This document shows positions 8,718 through 17,787 of a stretch of 64,000 bases of DNA, one piece after another; the first letter of the stretch is position 1; every line of letters starts with the position of its first letter. The DNA is taken from NCBI GenBank assembly GCA_900468625.1, contig UBUL01000002.1:61407-125406 (forward strand). Direction: 5' to 3'. Both the position numbers and the translations under genes were made by a program. The notes beneath the pieces were generated by a model. It had not been told where the DNA came from and searched no databases. It saw only the letters and a program-made list of their open reading frames with translations. The stretch is from Hyphomicrobiales bacterium. GTDB lineage: Bacteria > Pseudomonadota > Alphaproteobacteria > Rhizobiales > Rhizobiaceae.

Positions 8718-9935
8718 CTAGCGGCGGCCGTTCCTGCGCAGGCAGAAGCTTAGGATCAGGCTGAGTAATACCGCGCCGGCGCCGAAGGAGAAGGGGGCGG
8801 CATAGCCGAGATGGTCGGCAAACAGACCGGCAATCGGGCCGGTCGAGCCGAGCGACACGTCGAGAAAGATCGAATAGAGTCCGAGCGCGACGCCGCGGTT
8901 CTGCGGCGGGATGCGCTCCATCGCCTCATTGCCGAGTGCAGGAAAGACGGGCGCAAAACCGGCGCCGGCCAGCGCCGCGCCGATGATGGCAACCGTCGGG
9001 GAGGGCGCAAGGGCAATGGCCGCAAGGCCGATGATCTCGATGACGAGGGAAATACGCACCAGCGGCAGGCCGCCGAAGCGGGCGACTGCCTGGGCAAGAC
9101 CCAGGCGCACGCCCATGAAGGTAAGGCCGAAGGCGCTGAGCGCAAAAGAGGCGCCATCCCAGTTGCGGCTATGGAAGAACAGCGCGACAAAAGCCATCAC
9201 CACACCGAAACCGCTTGACGCAAGCGCCAGTGCGATGCCGAACGGCGCGACGCGGCTCAAAACCTGGCCGGTGCCGATGCCCTTTTCCTTCACGCCAGGC
9301 ACGGGCGGGCGCGTTTGCGCCAGCATGAATCCGGCGACGGCAAGGATGATGGTAACGACACCGATGGCGAAGAAGCCGTATCGCCCCTGCAGCCAGGCGC
9401 CGAAAGGGGCGGCGAGCGCGATGCCGCCATAGGTGGCGATGCCGTTCCACGAGATGATGCGGACTGTTTCGCGCGAGCCCATCAGGCCGATCGCCCAGGT
9501 GATCGCCGCGGTGCTTACCCAGCTTTCGCCGATGCCGAGCGCCAGCCGGCCTGCAAGCAGAAGAGCAAGGCTTGCCGCCGGGACATTCACTGTGAATGTG
9601 GAGGCGATCGTCAGCGCGCCTGACAGACCATAGGCAAGGAAGCCGAGGAAGACCGAGCGGCGCGGCCCGTATTGATCGCAGAGCCGCCCGACATGCGCCC
9701 TGCTAACGATGGTCGCCACATATTGCGTGCTGACGGCGATGCCGGCCCAAACGACGCCGAAGCCGAGGCCGCTGTCGACATAGGTCGGCAGAACCGCGAG
9801 CGGAAGGCCGATGGCGATATAGCCGAAGAATGTCAGCGCGACGATCGAAAGGAGGGATAGGGTCGAGGTCGGCCGGATGGTCTCAGACGCAGTGTTCACG
9901 GTATATCGCCTGCGGACACCGGAGGTGGTGTCCAT
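8718..9935 (-). CDS. MFS transporter, YhhS-like
   Basis: A major facilitator superfamily protein with twelve predicted hydrophobic segments. The segment YVDSGLGFGVVWAGIAVSTQ, followed by VATIVSRAHVGRLCDQYGPRR, closely recalls E. coli YhhS, including the SRxHxGRxxDxxGP loop 2-3 signature, and the later FPALGNEAMERIPPQNRG and SLGSTGPIAGL blocks fit too. Function in the inner membrane is drug or sugar efflux by analogy; the substrate is not determinable. The start is uncertain: an ATG at 9935 and a GTG at 9899 (preceded by AGGCG) both leave a short cytoplasmic N-terminus, and the frame stays open to 10016. Confidence 0.85.
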   Translation of the reverse strand: MDTTSGVRRRYTVNTASETIRPTSTLSLLSIVALTFFGYIAIGLPLAVLPTYVDSGLGFGVVWAGIAVSTQYVATIVSRAHVGRLCDQYGPRRSVFLGFLAYGLSGALTIASTFTVNVPAASLALLLAGRLALGIGESWVSTAAITWAIGLMGSRETVRIISWNGIATYGGIALAAPFGAWLQGRYGFFAIGVVTIILAVAGFMLAQTRPPVPGVKEKGIGTGQVLSRVAPFGIALALASSGFGVVMAFVALFFHSRNWDGASFALSAFGLTFMGVRLGLAQAVARFGGLPLVRISLVIEIIGLAAIALAPSPTVAIIGAALAGAGFAPVFPALGNEAMERIPPQNRGVALGLYSIFLDVSLGSTGPIAGLFADHLGYAAPFSFGAGAVLLSLILSFCLRRNGRR

Positions 9936-10242
9936 GCTGTTTGCCACGAAGAATCGGAATTCGGATCGGATAGCCATGACGGCGGCGGCCGGATGGCCAT
10001 GCGTCGCCACGGACAACCGGTATCAGGCAGGGACGGGCATGGTCAACGAATTGCTGCCTTGCAGCAAAAGTCATTGACGGGATGAATTGATTGTGCGCGG
10101 CAGCCGAAACCGCGCAGTGCGGAGGGGCGCGGCCTGCGGCCCTGCTTCGGAGCTTGGTAATCAACCCCTTTTCCACGGAGGAGAGAAGGGGTCTGCGGCA
10201 GCGGCATGCCCATCTGCGAGAGGCTTGCGCTTCGAAAGGCGG

Positions 10243-11217
10243 TCACATCGTCAATATGACGCTGGCCGTCGTTCGTCCCGCCTCGAGATCGGCATGGGCT
10301 CGGGCGGCATCCTTCAGCTCGTATTCTGCGCCGATCGGGTTGAAAAGTCCGGCCTGCAGCGCCACCATCAGCGCCGTGGCGCCCTGGCGGTAGAGTTCGG
10401 GATCGTTGGCGTAGGTCAATACGCTCGGGCGCGACAGGCCGATGGCACGAGGACCCGACAGTTCCTCCACCCTGATCGGCGGAATGGGACCTGCTGCCTG
10501 CCCGAGGCTTGCGACCATCCCGAAGGGGCGCACCGTCGCAAACGTCTGCGACAGCATCGTGCCGCCGATCCCATCGACAGCAAGATGCACACCGCGGCCA
10601 TCGGCAATGCGGCGCGTTTCCTCGACCCAATCCGCCGACGTATGCAGGAGAACCGCGTCTGCGCCCGCTTCATAGGCAAAGCCGGCCTTGGCTTCGGAGC
10701 CGACCGTGGCGATGACGTTCGCACCAATTCGTTTGGCAAGGCGTGTGACGAGCTGGCCGAGGCCGCCGGCTCCCGCATGCACCAGCACCCACTCGCCCGT
10801 CTTCACCGGATAGGTCTTTTGCAGCACCATGTGCGCCGTCAATCCGCGCAGCATCGTGCTGCCGGCAATCCGCTCGCTGACGCCATCGGGCAATTTCACC
10901 AGGCGGCTGGCAGGCAGCGTGCGCACCTCGGCATAGCTGCCGACCGGATGGCCGATATAGGCGACACGGTCGCCGACCTTCAACTCGCCGGCATCGGCGC
11001 CGAGCGCTTCGATCACGCCGGCACCCTCGAAGCCGAGCACATTCTGGCCCGGTTGCAGCGGGTAAAGCCCGGAACGGACATATATGTCGACGAAATTGAC
11101 GCCGGAGACGCTTTGGCGGATCCGTGCCTGGCCGGGACCGGGTTCGATGGCGGGGAGATCGACGGTTTTCAGGACTTCAGGGCCGCCGGGGCTGGTAATG
11201 GCAATCGCTAAGGGCAT
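10243..11217 (-). CDS. Zinc-independent NADPH:quinone oxidoreductase
   Basis: A 324-residue medium-chain dehydrogenase/reductase. The cofactor loop is HAGAGGLGQLVTRLAKRIGA, typical of quinone reductases (QOR/zeta-crystallin), and the zinc-binding cysteines of alcohol dehydrogenases are absent. It should reduce quinones with NADPH in the cytoplasm. AAGGAGA is placed correctly before the ATG at 11217 (MPLAIAITSPGG), so upstream in-frame starts are rejected. A LysR gene is transcribed divergently from 11309, a common arrangement for a regulator and its target, and an interrupted inverted repeat lies between them. Confidence 0.9.
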   Translation of the reverse strand: MPLAIAITSPGGPEVLKTVDLPAIEPGPGQARIRQSVSGVNFVDIYVRSGLYPLQPGQNVLGFEGAGVIEALGADAGELKVGDRVAYIGHPVGSYAEVRTLPASRLVKLPDGVSERIAGSTMLRGLTAHMVLQKTYPVKTGEWVLVHAGAGGLGQLVTRLAKRIGANVIATVGSEAKAGFAYEAGADAVLLHTSADWVEETRRIADGRGVHLAVDGIGGTMLSQTFATVRPFGMVASLGQAAGPIPPIRVEELSGPRAIGLSRPSVLTYANDPELYRQGATALMVALQAGLFNPIGAEYELKDAARAHADLEAGRTTASVILTM

Positions 11218-11235
11218 GGTGAAATCTCCTTTCGA

Positions 11236-11285
11236 GTGAGTTTTCATCACAAATCGCCATGGGAATAAATTCGGTATGAACTCAC
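11236..11285. promoter_or_regulatory. Divergent qor/lysR control region with inverted repeat
   Basis: GTGAGTT (11236-11242, extending as GTGAGTTTTCAT) and AACTCAC (11279-11285, preceded by ATG) are inverted arms within the 91-bp gap between the quinone oxidoreductase and the divergent LysR gene. LysR proteins bind such spaced dyads as tetramers. Assignment as the operator is inference. Confidence 0.4.
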
Positions 11286-11308
11286 CATATCTGTGCAATA
11301 ATGCACCG

Positions 11309-12190
11309 ATGATCGACTGGCAGGACCTTCACCATTTCGCCGCTCTCGCCCGAACCGGCTCGCTCTCGGCGGCGGCCCGCGAGCTGGGTGTCGATCACGC
11401 AACGGTCGGCCGGCGCATTGCGGCATTGGAACGTTCTCTCGATCTGCGCCTCGTCGACCGGCGGCCACGCACTTCACCCTTGACGGCTGACGGCCGCGCC
11501 ATCGCCGAACTGGTGGCGGGCATGGAGGAAAATGTCGAGGCGATCAGGCGCTATTCGAAAAGTGCCGTCTCCGGGCTTTCCGCCGCAGTCAAGATCAGCG
11601 CACCACCGTCGATCGCCGCCCATCTTCTCGCCCCGAGAGCCGCGCTGTTTCATGCGCTTCATCCCAACATCACGCTGACCATTGCCGGCATCGCTCGCAG
11701 CGCCGCACTCAATTACGGCGAGGCCGACATTGCCGTGCGCATGACCAGGCCGGAGGAAAGCGATCTCTTGGTACGGCGTATCGGCGCCATGCGCTTCGGT
11801 CTCTATGCGATCCCGCCCATGGCGCAAACGCCGGAGGAGGACTGGGTGTTCATCGGCTATGATGCGGCGATGGAGTATCTGACCCAGCAGACCTGGCTTC
11901 GCAGTCTGCTGAATGGCCGGCCGATCGTTTTTCGCGCAACCGATGTTTTCGGTCAGCTCGAGGCCGCGCGTGCCGGACTTGGAGTCGTGGCGCTTCCGAT
12001 ATTTTTGGGTGATCGCGAGGCGGGGCTGGTGCGCCTGCCGACGGCGATCCCGTCGCCGACGCGCGACCTCTGGCTCGTCACCTATCCCGATCTCCGCCGC
12101 TCGCCGGCCATTCGCGCGGTCATGGACTTCATTGCTGATGTGGTCGGTCAAAGCTGCCCCTTGCGGGACGTCTTCGATAGCGCGGTATGA
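11309..12190 (+). CDS. LysR-family transcriptional regulator
   Basis: A 293-residue regulator with an N-terminal winged helix-turn-helix (about residues 3-60: IDWQDLHHFAALARTGSLSA, then AARELGVDHATVGRRIAALE) and a periplasmic-binding-protein-like effector domain. The WQDLHHFAALARTGS start and GVDHATVGRRI recognition helix place it near other LysR proteins of the window (compare 18675-19571). The ATG at 11309 is preferred over 11276 because it gives the standard family N-terminus. Divergent from the quinone oxidoreductase gene, which it probably controls. Confidence 0.88.
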   Translation: MIDWQDLHHFAALARTGSLSAAARELGVDHATVGRRIAALERSLDLRLVDRRPRTSPLTADGRAIAELVAGMEENVEAIRRYSKSAVSGLSAAVKISAPPSIAAHLLAPRAALFHALHPNITLTIAGIARSAALNYGEADIAVRMTRPEESDLLVRRIGAMRFGLYAIPPMAQTPEEDWVFIGYDAAMEYLTQQTWLRSLLNGRPIVFRATDVFGQLEAARAGLGVVALPIFLGDREAGLVRLPTAIPSPTRDLWLVTYPDLRRSPAIRAVMDFIADVVGQSCPLRDVFDSAV

Positions 12191-12279
12191 GTCCGAATTC
12201 CGATCCGCATTTTTCTGTTGCGGCCCCATGGCGAATCTCTATCCATAGATGGATGGGCCACACTTACGGTCGGTGATCG

Positions 12280-13920
12280 ATGACGAAGCTGGGCAGTTGG
12301 TTCGCGGTGGACAGGGCGGATCTGGTCGCCGGTATATCGGTTGCCGGACTGATGCTGCCGGAAGCGGTCGCTTACGCCGGCATTGCCGGCCTGCCGCCGC
12401 ACCGGGCCATCCTCGCCGGCATTGCCGGATGTCTCGTCTATGCCATATTCGGCCGCAGCCGCTTTGCCATCGTCTCTCCCACATCCTCGTCCGCGGCCAT
12501 TCTTGCGGCGACATTGGCCGTCGTGCCGGGCGATGCCACGATCAAGGCGGGACTTGCCACGGTCGCCGTGGCGCTCGCCGGCATTCTTTTCGCCGTCGCC
12601 GGCGCGTTGCGTCTCGGCGGCATCACCGGTTTCATCTCGCGGCCCGTGCTGCGCGGCTTTGCGCTCGGATTGGCAATCACCATCATCCTGCATCAGATGC
12701 CGATCCTCGTCGGCGTGCCTGCGCAGGGTTCGAACATCCTGACCTATGCGGCCGCATTGTTCGGCGCGATCCTGCAGTGGAATCCGGTCAGTGTCGCCGT
12801 CGGTGTCGTCGCGCTGGCGGCATTGCTGCTGCTAAAGCGATTGCCCGGCATTCCTGGCGCCTTCCTCGTGCTCGTCGCCGGCATCTTCGCCTCCTACCTG
12901 TTCGGCCTGGAAGGCCATGGCGTCAAGCTGGTCGGCCCCATCGAGATCCTGCCGCAATGGCCGTCGGTGCCGAATGCCGACTGGAACGCCTATTCGCGGC
13001 TGGTGCAGTTCACCGTGCCGCTGGTGCTCATCCTCTTTGCCGAGTCCTGGGGGACGATGCGGGCGTTGGCCTTGCGCTATGGCGAGACGCTGGAGGTCAA
13101 TCGTGAGCTTGGCGCGCTTGGTGCCGCCAATATCGCCAGCGCCGTTGTTCAGGGCATGCCCGTCGGCGCGGGCTTTTCCGCAGGCTTCGCCAGCGAGGCG
13201 GCCGGCGCGAAGACGCGGGCAACCACCGTTTTCGCCGCCATCGGCCTCGCGATCCTGATTGCCTGCGCCGGGCGGCTGGTGGCGCTTCTGCCGGAGCCGG
13301 TACTCGCCGCAGTCGTCATCGCGGCGCTGACCCATGCGCTCGATCCGAGCCCGATCCTGCGCCTGCGCCGCTTGCATCGGGATTTCTATGTGGCGCTTGG
13401 AGCTGCCATCGGTGTGCTTGCGTTCGGTGTGCTCAACGGCATGCTGCTGGCGATCGCGCTCTCGCTCGCGGCCATGATGCATCGTCTGGCCTCGCCCTAT
13501 GTCGCCCGCCTTGGGCGGCTTGGAGGCAGCCATAATTTCGTTGATGTCAGCCGCCACGACGATGCGAAAGAGATATCAGGCATTGCCATCTGGCGCCCCC
13601 GCGAAACTCTGTTTTTCGGCAATGCCGATACGATCTTCGGCGAGATAATGTCAGGCAGCCGCGCCGAATCAGGTTTGCGGGCCATCATCCTCAGCCTGGA
13701 AGAAAGTTCCGATATCGACAGCACGGCCATGGATGCCTTGATGGAATTCGACAATGCCATGCGGCGCACCGGGCTGCGCGTCCAGTTCGCCCGCGTCCAT
13801 GACCGCGTCCGCGATCTCATGACCGTCGCGGGCGTTGCCGACCTCGGCAGCCGCTGCAGCTTCAGCGTCGATGATGCCGTGGCGGCGGTGATGGCGGATC
13901 ACAAGCCGCCGAAGGCTTGA
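12280..13920 (+). CDS. SulP-family anion transporter with STAS domain
   Basis: A 546-residue inner-membrane transporter of the SulP/SLC26 family. The N-terminal portion has the family signature (LVAGISVAGLMLPEAVAYAG, about residues 12-31) and around twelve to fourteen hydrophobic segments; from about residue 430 comes a cytoplasmic STAS domain containing LSLEESSDIDSTAMDALMEF, the anti-sigma-antagonist-like core. Substrate could be sulfate, bicarbonate or dicarboxylates; none can be chosen from sequence. No carbonic anhydrase or sulfate assimilation gene is adjacent. The gene starts 89 bases after the LysR gene on the same strand and probably has its own promoter. Confidence 0.9.
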   Translation: MTKLGSWFAVDRADLVAGISVAGLMLPEAVAYAGIAGLPPHRAILAGIAGCLVYAIFGRSRFAIVSPTSSSAAILAATLAVVPGDATIKAGLATVAVALAGILFAVAGALRLGGITGFISRPVLRGFALGLAITIILHQMPILVGVPAQGSNILTYAAALFGAILQWNPVSVAVGVVALAALLLLKRLPGIPGAFLVLVAGIFASYLFGLEGHGVKLVGPIEILPQWPSVPNADWNAYSRLVQFTVPLVLILFAESWGTMRALALRYGETLEVNRELGALGAANIASAVVQGMPVGAGFSAGFASEAAGAKTRATTVFAAIGLAILIACAGRLVALLPEPVLAAVVIAALTHALDPSPILRLRRLHRDFYVALGAAIGVLAFGVLNGMLLAIALSLAAMMHRLASPYVARLGRLGGSHNFVDVSRHDDAKEISGIAIWRPRETLFFGNADTIFGEIMSGSRAESGLRAIILSLEESSDIDSTAMDALMEFDNAMRRTGLRVQFARVHDRVRDLMTVAGVADLGSRCSFSVDDAVAAVMADHKPPKA

Positions 13921-13928
13921 GCGGCCGT

Positions 13929-14546
13929 TCAATCGTGCAAAGTCCAATAGCAGAGATGATCGTGCTTGGCCTCACCCTGCAGGCTGTTGATGAGGACGAA
14001 GTCCCTGGCGGTCCAACTCACAGGTTCCTCGAGCAGGGTGCCGGGAACGAGATGTCCCTGATAGAGTAGCGTCATATGCGGCTCGACGGGCTTTCCCTTG
14101 GCTGGCGCAATGCCAGTGAGGCGCATGGCATCGGCCAGTTCCTGATGGAGCGCCTTTAGTTCGGCATTCCCGTCCTTGTTCCAAAGGACAAGCGGGCGGT
14201 TGTCGCCATTGCCGAAGCTGACAGCTCGATCGAAGACGATAGGAAAGGGTGGCCTTCTCACCCGCGAGGCAGCTTCCATCGCCGCAAATGCCACCTCCTC
14301 GGGAAGGCAGCGAAACGAGCCAATCGGGTAGAGCGTCACATGAAAGAGATCCGCCCGGCGCGGCTTCGTGGAAAAGCGGTACTGCCGGCGAAGATGTCCT
14401 GCAAGCTCATGACTTCGTGTGGCAACCGCCGCATCGGGCAGGAGGGCGAAATAGAATTCATTGATGGCCGCTTGATCGATTGGCGGCGGTGTTCTCGTAT
14501 GCGCTCCCCCCGCAAGATAGAGCGAAAGCTGCCCATTGTTCTTCAT
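13929..14546 (-). CDS. 2'-5' RNA ligase-like phosphoesterase
   Basis: A 205-residue protein of the 2H phosphoesterase superfamily with both HxT motifs: H69-V-T71 (FHVTLYP) and H157-M-T159 (PHMTLLYQG). Relatives (LigT/ThpR) ligate or cleave 2',5'-phosphodiester bonds or open cyclic phosphates in RNA. The gene is convergent with sulP, eight bases apart, and no terminator is evident between them. The ATG at 14546 (MKNNGQLSLYL) is preferred; the frame remains open to 14618. The natural RNA substrate is unknown. Confidence 0.8.
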   Translation of the reverse strand: MKNNGQLSLYLAGGAHTRTPPPIDQAAINEFYFALLPDAAVATRSHELAGHLRRQYRFSTKPRRADLFHVTLYPIGSFRCLPEEVAFAAMEAASRVRRPPFPIVFDRAVSFGNGDNRPLVLWNKDGNAELKALHQELADAMRLTGIAPAKGKPVEPHMTLLYQGHLVPGTLLEEPVSWTARDFVLINSLQGEAKHDHLCYWTLHD

Positions 14547-14733
14547 GGTCACTGCAAAGCTATACCGCTTTGTCCTCCTCCTTATTTTGACCGCAAAACG
14601 ATAGAATAAAGCGGTCATTAACTCAAGAACAAAAAGTGAACATGCTTTTTGTTAAAAAGCCATCGAATAAAAGGCCGGCCTGATCTGTTCATTTCAGGTT
14701 CGGGCCGGCGTGCCCTATCACCCCAAAGGAATC

Positions 14734-14877
14734 ATGATCATGTTCGCCAGATCAGTTTTTGCGGCCGTTGTCTTCGCTCTCATCGGTCTTGGCATTGCTT
14801 CCTGCACCACCCCGGGCGGGCACAATTCCGGCGGTGGCATGGTTCAGAATGCCCCTCCGACCGGCGGCGGATATTGA
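14734..14877 (+). CDS. Small lipoprotein, 47 residues
   Basis: A short open frame begins with ATG at 14734 (or ATG 14740, better spaced from AAAGGA at 14725-14730). It encodes a hydrophobic segment (FAAVVFALIGLGIASC) with a lipobox-like IASC. The predicted mature peptide begins CTTPGGHNSGG and ends PPTGGGY. This is the pattern of tiny exported lipoproteins common in rhizobia. It stands alone between the divergent RNA-ligase-like gene and ogt. Function unknown; it is considered real because of the complete signal/lipobox architecture and a plausible ribosome binding site. Confidence 0.65.
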   Translation: MIMFARSVFAAVVFALIGLGIASCTTPGGHNSGGGMVQNAPPTGGGY

Positions 14878-15014
14878 TACGCCTGCCTGGATAGTCTCAG
14901 GAGCGGCCGTCATCGCCAAAACGGTGGCAATTCCTTCGTCTTCGCAAGAATCGGGTTGAATTCGGGGCTTCCGAGGACGATTTTCATGACAAGTGGAAAC
15001 ACGGGAGCTTCGTC

Positions 15015-15578
15015 ATGAACGAGACAAGGCAGAATTACCTGATCTTCGAAACCGCCGGTGGCTTCTGCGGCATCGCCTGGAACGATGTCGGCGTGCTGCG
15101 TTTTCAATTGCCGACCAGAGATGCGGGCGCGACCGAGCGCTTGCTTCTGCGCCGTCTGCCGAATGCGCAGGCCAGCACGCCGACCCCGGAGATCGCGGAG
15201 GTGGTCACCAAGGTGAAGCGCTATTTCGCCGGCGAGGCGATCGATTTTTCCGACGTCACCCTCGACCTCGGCGAGCAGGATGCCTTCTTCAGGCAGATCT
15301 ACGATGCCGCCCGTCAGGTTGGCTGGGGCAGCACCACCACCTATGGAACCCTGGCCAAGCAGCTTGGCGCGGGGCCGGAAGCTGCGCGCGATGTCGGGCA
15401 GGCCATGGCGAAGAACCCGGTGGCGCTGATCATTCCCTGCCACCGCGTTCTGGCGGCGGGCGGCAAGATCGGCGGCTTTTCCGCGCCGGGCGGCTCTAAC
15501 TCCAAGGCTCGCATGCTGGAGCTGGAAGGTGTCCAGCTCGCGCCGTCCAAACCGGTGCAGCAGTCGCTGGCGTTCTAG
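15015..15578 (+). CDS. ogt: Methylated-DNA-protein cysteine methyltransferase
   Basis: A 187-residue suicide DNA repair enzyme that removes O6-alkyl groups from guanine to its own cysteine. The active site PCHRV occupies residues 141-145 with acceptor C142, followed by GKIGGFSAPGG, which binds the flipped base. The DNA-binding helix region (TTYGTLAKQLG, 108-118) precedes it. No Ada-type N-terminal domain is present, so it is Ogt-like. It is a single gene; the TAG stop at 15576-15578 is the first codon of a RIME-like element. Confidence 0.93.
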   Translation: MNETRQNYLIFETAGGFCGIAWNDVGVLRFQLPTRDAGATERLLLRRLPNAQASTPTPEIAEVVTKVKRYFAGEAIDFSDVTLDLGEQDAFFRQIYDAARQVGWGSTTTYGTLAKQLGAGPEAARDVGQAMAKNPVALIIPCHRVLAAGGKIGGFSAPGGSNSKARMLELEGVQLAPSKPVQQSLAF

Positions 15579-15680
15579 AGCAATTCCAGGAAAAGTGCGC
15601 AGCGGTTTTCCGTCCGGAATTGCGCGAAAACAAGGAGATAGAGCGGTTCAGAGATTCCGTGAAAAACTGAACCGCTCCAG
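15576..15680 (+). repeat. RIME-like element with two palindromes (copy A)
   Basis: Begins TAGAGCAATTCC immediately at the ogt stop. First dyad: CAATTCC (15581-15587) with GGAATTG (15616-15622). A spacer CGAAAACAAGGAGATA follows, then a second dyad with perfect 11-base arms GAGCGGTTCAG (15641-15651) and CTGAACCGCTC (15667-15677). The core AAAAGTGCGCAGCGGTTTT is shared with the copy at 32720-32822. Size and two-palindrome structure match published RIME elements. It may also act as a transcription end for ogt. Confidence 0.8.
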
Positions 15681-15743
15681 GTGATGCGCTGCCAACGATA
15701 GTTGATGAATTTCTGGATGATGGCACCCGCGACGCGAGTCGGC

Positions 15744-16247
15744 TTATGCCGCCTGTTCCGGTGATTTTGTCCGCAACAGGATCACGAAGGCGAGGACGTG
15801 GCTTACAAGCAGCAGCGGCACGTAAAGCGCCGGTATATAAATGCCGGCGCCGAAAAGGCCGGGATTTCCGATTTTCGTGACACCCATATAGTACGCATTC
15901 AGAAGATCCAGAGTGCCCCAGATGTTGAATATCCAGACAATCGGAACGGCGATCGGCCATCGCCAGGAAAGTGCGGCCATGGAAACAAGCGCGAGAACAG
16001 CCGCGGCGAGATCGCCCCATCCGACCTTACTGGCGAAATCCGAACTCAACTCCGAAGATACGAATCCGGATACCAGAAAGTTCATCCCCAGGAACCGGAA
16101 CGCATGGAAAGCAGCAAGAAGTCTGAGAGCCTCATAGCGCGGCATTGTTCGAAGCGCCGGCCAGACATAGACATAGGCCATCACCGAACTTGTGAGGAAG
16201 GCACCTGCGACACTGAGAACGAATGGGAGATTGAGATCCGGCGGCAT
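15744..16247 (-). CDS. Integral membrane protein, unknown function
   Basis: A 167-residue protein with about five hydrophobic segments (near residues 6-26, 40-62, 76-96, 98-118 and 135-160). The segment RTMPRYEALRLLAAFHAFRF between the first two helices is basic and conserved-looking. I do not recognise a named family with confidence. It lies downstream of the dimeric-barrel gene at 16320-16664 on the same strand, both being divergent from the LysR gene at 16816, so all three may form one regulated locus. Convergent with ogt across a RIME-like element. Confidence 0.7.
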   Translation of the reverse strand: MPPDLNLPFVLSVAGAFLTSSVMAYVYVWPALRTMPRYEALRLLAAFHAFRFLGMNFLVSGFVSSELSSDFASKVGWGDLAAAVLALVSMAALSWRWPIAVPIVWIFNIWGTLDLLNAYYMGVTKIGNPGLFGAGIYIPALYVPLLLVSHVLAFVILLRTKSPEQAA

Positions 16248-16319
16248 ACTGGGGTTTCCTTTGTCTCTCTGCTTGGACGAAGCCGAAGTCGATGAATGTA
16301 TCTCGGTGCCGTCGGGTGT

Positions 16320-16664
16320 TCAGGCATTGGCCATGAGCAGGCGGAGCGACAGAAGCGGACCGATCGCGATGTATTCGTGGTCCATGAGATTTTGTTTGGC
16401 CAGCGGCAAGCCTTCCATGATCGCGTGTGCGTCGGCGACATCCTTCGAATCCAGCAGGAACACGGCTCCCCGGCCATCGCCTCGCGAATACCATTCGCGT
16501 ATCTTCCCATCGAGATAGAGCTGCGCGGTCTGCCGGATTTCATCCGGCATGACGGCCATCACCCGTTCGCGCGTGACGCCGGCCTTCACGGTAAGGATGA
16601 CCATTACGCCGGTAATTGCAGGTGAGAAGGCTTGTGCTTGAGTCAGGGTTGACTGATCGGTCAT
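16320..16664 (-). CDS. Small dimeric alpha/beta-barrel-like protein (YCII / muconolactone isomerase type)
   Basis: A 114-residue protein in which GVMVILTVKAGVTRERVMAV starts a ferredoxin-like beta-alpha-beta pattern, with GRGAVFLLDSKDVADAHAIM as the second repeat and a final strand before LLSLRLLM. This resembles YCII-type or muconolactone-isomerase-like dimeric barrel proteins. GAGGAG lies before the ATG at 16664, so the open frame further upstream is not used. It is divergent from a LysR gene and upstream of a membrane protein; a catabolic or stress enzyme under LysR control is plausible but unproven. Confidence 0.65.
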   Translation of the reverse strand: MTDQSTLTQAQAFSPAITGVMVILTVKAGVTRERVMAVMPDEIRQTAQLYLDGKIREWYSRGDGRGAVFLLDSKDVADAHAIMEGLPLAKQNLMDHEYIAIGPLLSLRLLMANA

Positions 16665-16815
16665 GGAAGTAGCTCCTCTGAGAGTGAGAACCGGGAAGGG
16701 TTCCGAGCCGGCGCGCCGCAAGTGCTTGGGCTCGATGTCGGCGACGTTCCCGGCTTGCAACTCAAGTATAAGACCGCTTTTCATGAGCGACTATTCTCGA
16801 TAATGTCGACGAGTT

Positions 16816-17787
16816 ATGAAGCAGAACTTCACAGTCAGACAGGGTGCGCTCGATGGCGTGGAAGCCTTTCTGAGCGTTGCCCAGCATCGCAGTTTCCGCA
16901 AGGCGGCCGCCGAACTCGGGGTAACGCCATCGGCGATCAGTCAGGCGGTACGCGCGCTCGAGGCGCGCGTCGGCGCCGCGCTTTTCATCCGCACGACCCG
17001 CAGTGTCAGCCTGAGTGAAGCCGGCGAACGATTTTACCTGCGCGCAAAGCCCGCTTTCGAGGAGCTTGTTGCCGCAAGCGAGGTCGCGCGTGACCTCGGG
17101 CAGCGGCCCGCCGGACTGCTGCGCCTCACCGTGCCGCGGGCAGTGATACCGATCCTGCTGGAGCCGCTGATCTCATCCTTCTGCCAAGCCTATCCCGAAG
17201 TCGAGCTGGAGATCGCCGCGAGCGCAGATCTCGTCGATATCGCAGCCGAGGGATTTGACGCAGGCATCCGGCTGGGGCAGTTCATTGCCGCGGACATGGT
17301 GGCGGTCCGGCTTACGCCGCCCTTTCCGCTGGTGGTCGTCGGCAGCCCCGAATATCTGCGCCGGCGAGGAACGCCCGAACATATCGATGATCTGCGCCGG
17401 CATGCCTGCTTGCGCATGCGTCGTTCGGACGAGTCGATCGCGCCTTGGTCCTTCGTCGACGGCAACAAACCGATCGAGGCGATCGTCTCGGGTCCGCTGA
17501 TCGCCCGGGATTTTCCCACCATCCTTGGAGCGGCGGGGGAGAATATGGGGCTTGCGCAAGTGCCTGAGCCGATTGCCGTGAGCCTGGTGAAAACGGGCAA
17601 GCTGGTGCAGGTTCTGGAGCCTTTCGCGCCGATGGCGCCGGGAGTGTTTCTATACTATCCCAGCCGCCATCAAATGATGCCGAAGCTGCGTGCCTTCATC
17701 GATCACGTAAAGAGCCGTTCGGGCGCCATCAACAAAAGTCGGAGACGCATCGAGGGCGAACGAACGCGCGGGCTGAAAATACGCTGA
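16816..17787 (+). CDS. LysR-family transcriptional regulator
   Basis: A 323-residue regulator with the N-terminal helix-turn-helix (about residues 13-70; SFRKAAAELGVTPSAISQAV is the core) and a LysR substrate-binding domain. FIRTTRSVSLSEAGERF is typical of the AaeR/DmlR-like branch. A basic tail (KSRRRIEGERTRGLKIR) extends past the usual C-terminus. Divergent from the small barrel protein and membrane protein genes (151-bp shared control region), which are its likely targets. Start MKQNFTVRQG fits; a TTG or upstream codon is not needed. Confidence 0.88.
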   Translation: MKQNFTVRQGALDGVEAFLSVAQHRSFRKAAAELGVTPSAISQAVRALEARVGAALFIRTTRSVSLSEAGERFYLRAKPAFEELVAASEVARDLGQRPAGLLRLTVPRAVIPILLEPLISSFCQAYPEVELEIAASADLVDIAAEGFDAGIRLGQFIAADMVAVRLTPPFPLVVVGSPEYLRRRGTPEHIDDLRRHACLRMRRSDESIAPWSFVDGNKPIEAIVSGPLIARDFPTILGAAGENMGLAQVPEPIAVSLVKTGKLVQVLEPFAPMAPGVFLYYPSRHQMMPKLRAFIDHVKSRSGAINKSRRRIEGERTRGLKIR

